The translations under genes were made by a program, and so were the position numbers. A stretch of DNA of 5,849 nt. Origin: Rikenellaceae bacterium (GTDB taxonomy: Bacteria > Bacteroidota > Bacteroidia > Bacteroidales > Rikenellaceae). This document shows, one piece after another, positions 5,562 to 5,849 of the stretch (positions are counted from its first letter, which is position 1; each line of letters starts with the position of its first letter). Below the pieces are notes generated by a model. That model was not told the origin of the DNA, made no database searches, and saw only the letters and a list, made by a program, of their open reading frames with translations. The stretch spans positions 1-5,849 of the forward strand of contig JAITVB010000203.1 of assembly GCA_031286025.1 (NCBI GenBank). The letters are read 5' to 3'.

Positions 5562-5849
5562 ATGGGAAATGCCACGATCCGTCGCGCCACGCGCGAAGAC
5601 TGTCCCCGCCTGTTGGAACTCGTTCGCGAACTGGCCGAATATGAACGCGCGCCGGAACAGGTGACCGTCGATCCGACTCATTTTGCCGAAAGCGGTTTCG
5701 GCCCGCGGCCGGTATGGCGTGCGTTCGTGGCCGAGGTCAACGGGGTGGTTGCGGGGTTTGCCCTTTGGTATGTGCGTTACAGCACGTGGAAAGGTTGCCG
5801 GATGTACCTCGAAGATATCCTCGTCACCCGTACGATGCGCGGCCGGGGT
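5562..5849 (+). CDS. GNAT family N-acetyltransferase (diamine acetyltransferase-like), N-terminal fragment
   Basis: The first 96 codons of an acetyl-CoA-dependent GNAT enzyme (PF00583), cut by the right edge. It starts MGNATIRRATREDC, the usual first strand and helix, followed by LLELVRELAEYERAPEQV, then VWRAFVAEVNGVVAGFALWYV and the MYLEDILVTRTMRGRG block. The order and wording resemble spermidine/spermine acetyltransferase (SSAT), where YLEDFFV precedes the RGFGIG acetyl-CoA loop. The window ends inside that RxxGxG loop. Substrate therefore cannot be fixed; a polyamine or thialysine-like amine is one possibility. The ATG at 5562 is 4 bases after the hydrolase stop, and the AAGGA around that stop can serve as the ribosome site, which implies one operon. 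Confidence 0.9.
   Translation, partial: MGNATIRRATREDCPRLLELVRELAEYERAPEQVTVDPTHFAESGFGPRPVWRAFVAEVNGVVAGFALWYVRYSTWKGCRMYLEDILVTRTMRGRG

Overview
The window looks like chromosomal DNA of a GC-rich member of the Bacteroidales. An Alistipes/Rikenellaceae-type genome is my best guess, from composition and gene content only. Three things point to Bacteroidota: promoter-like -7 boxes of the TAnnTTTG type in the gene starts' upstream regions, a DUF4492 gene directly ahead of cydA, and a CydB that lacks the quinol-oxidase motif usual in proteobacteria. No rRNA, tRNA, CRISPR array, insertion sequence or phage gene was seen.

Layout. Positions 1-1106 (minus strand) hold the start of a nuo operon, read nuoA, nuoB, nuoC (or a nuoCD fusion), with overlapping genes; nuoC runs off the left edge. 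Positions 1107-1416 are non-coding. They hold a putative nuo promoter, a leader hairpin and a striking perfect 23-bp inverted repeat 34 bases past the cydB stop. Positions 1417-4392 (minus strand) are a compact cytochrome bd operon, read DUF4492, cydA, cydB. Positions 4393-4765 are a regulatory gap between divergent units. From 4766 rightward (plus strand) come a membrane-bound PF04307-family (YdjM-like) putative metal-dependent hydrolase and, 4 bases later, a GNAT acetyltransferase resembling diamine acetyltransferases, cut off by the right edge.

How the genes fit together. The proton-pumping Nuo complex feeds electrons into the menaquinone pool. Cytochrome bd takes them from the quinol and reduces oxygen to water at very low oxygen levels. 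The two minus-strand operons therefore encode entry and exit modules of a short aerobic chain in an otherwise anaerobic bacterium, as established for cytochrome bd in Bacteroides. The small DUF4492 protein, coupled to cydA by an ATGA overlap, is a reasonable candidate for an accessory bd subunit. The two rightward genes have no evident link to respiration.

This is mostly ordinary core metabolism. The points worth a second look are DUF4492, the altered CydB residues, the perfect palindrome between cydB and nuoA, and the repeats upstream of the cyd promoter.
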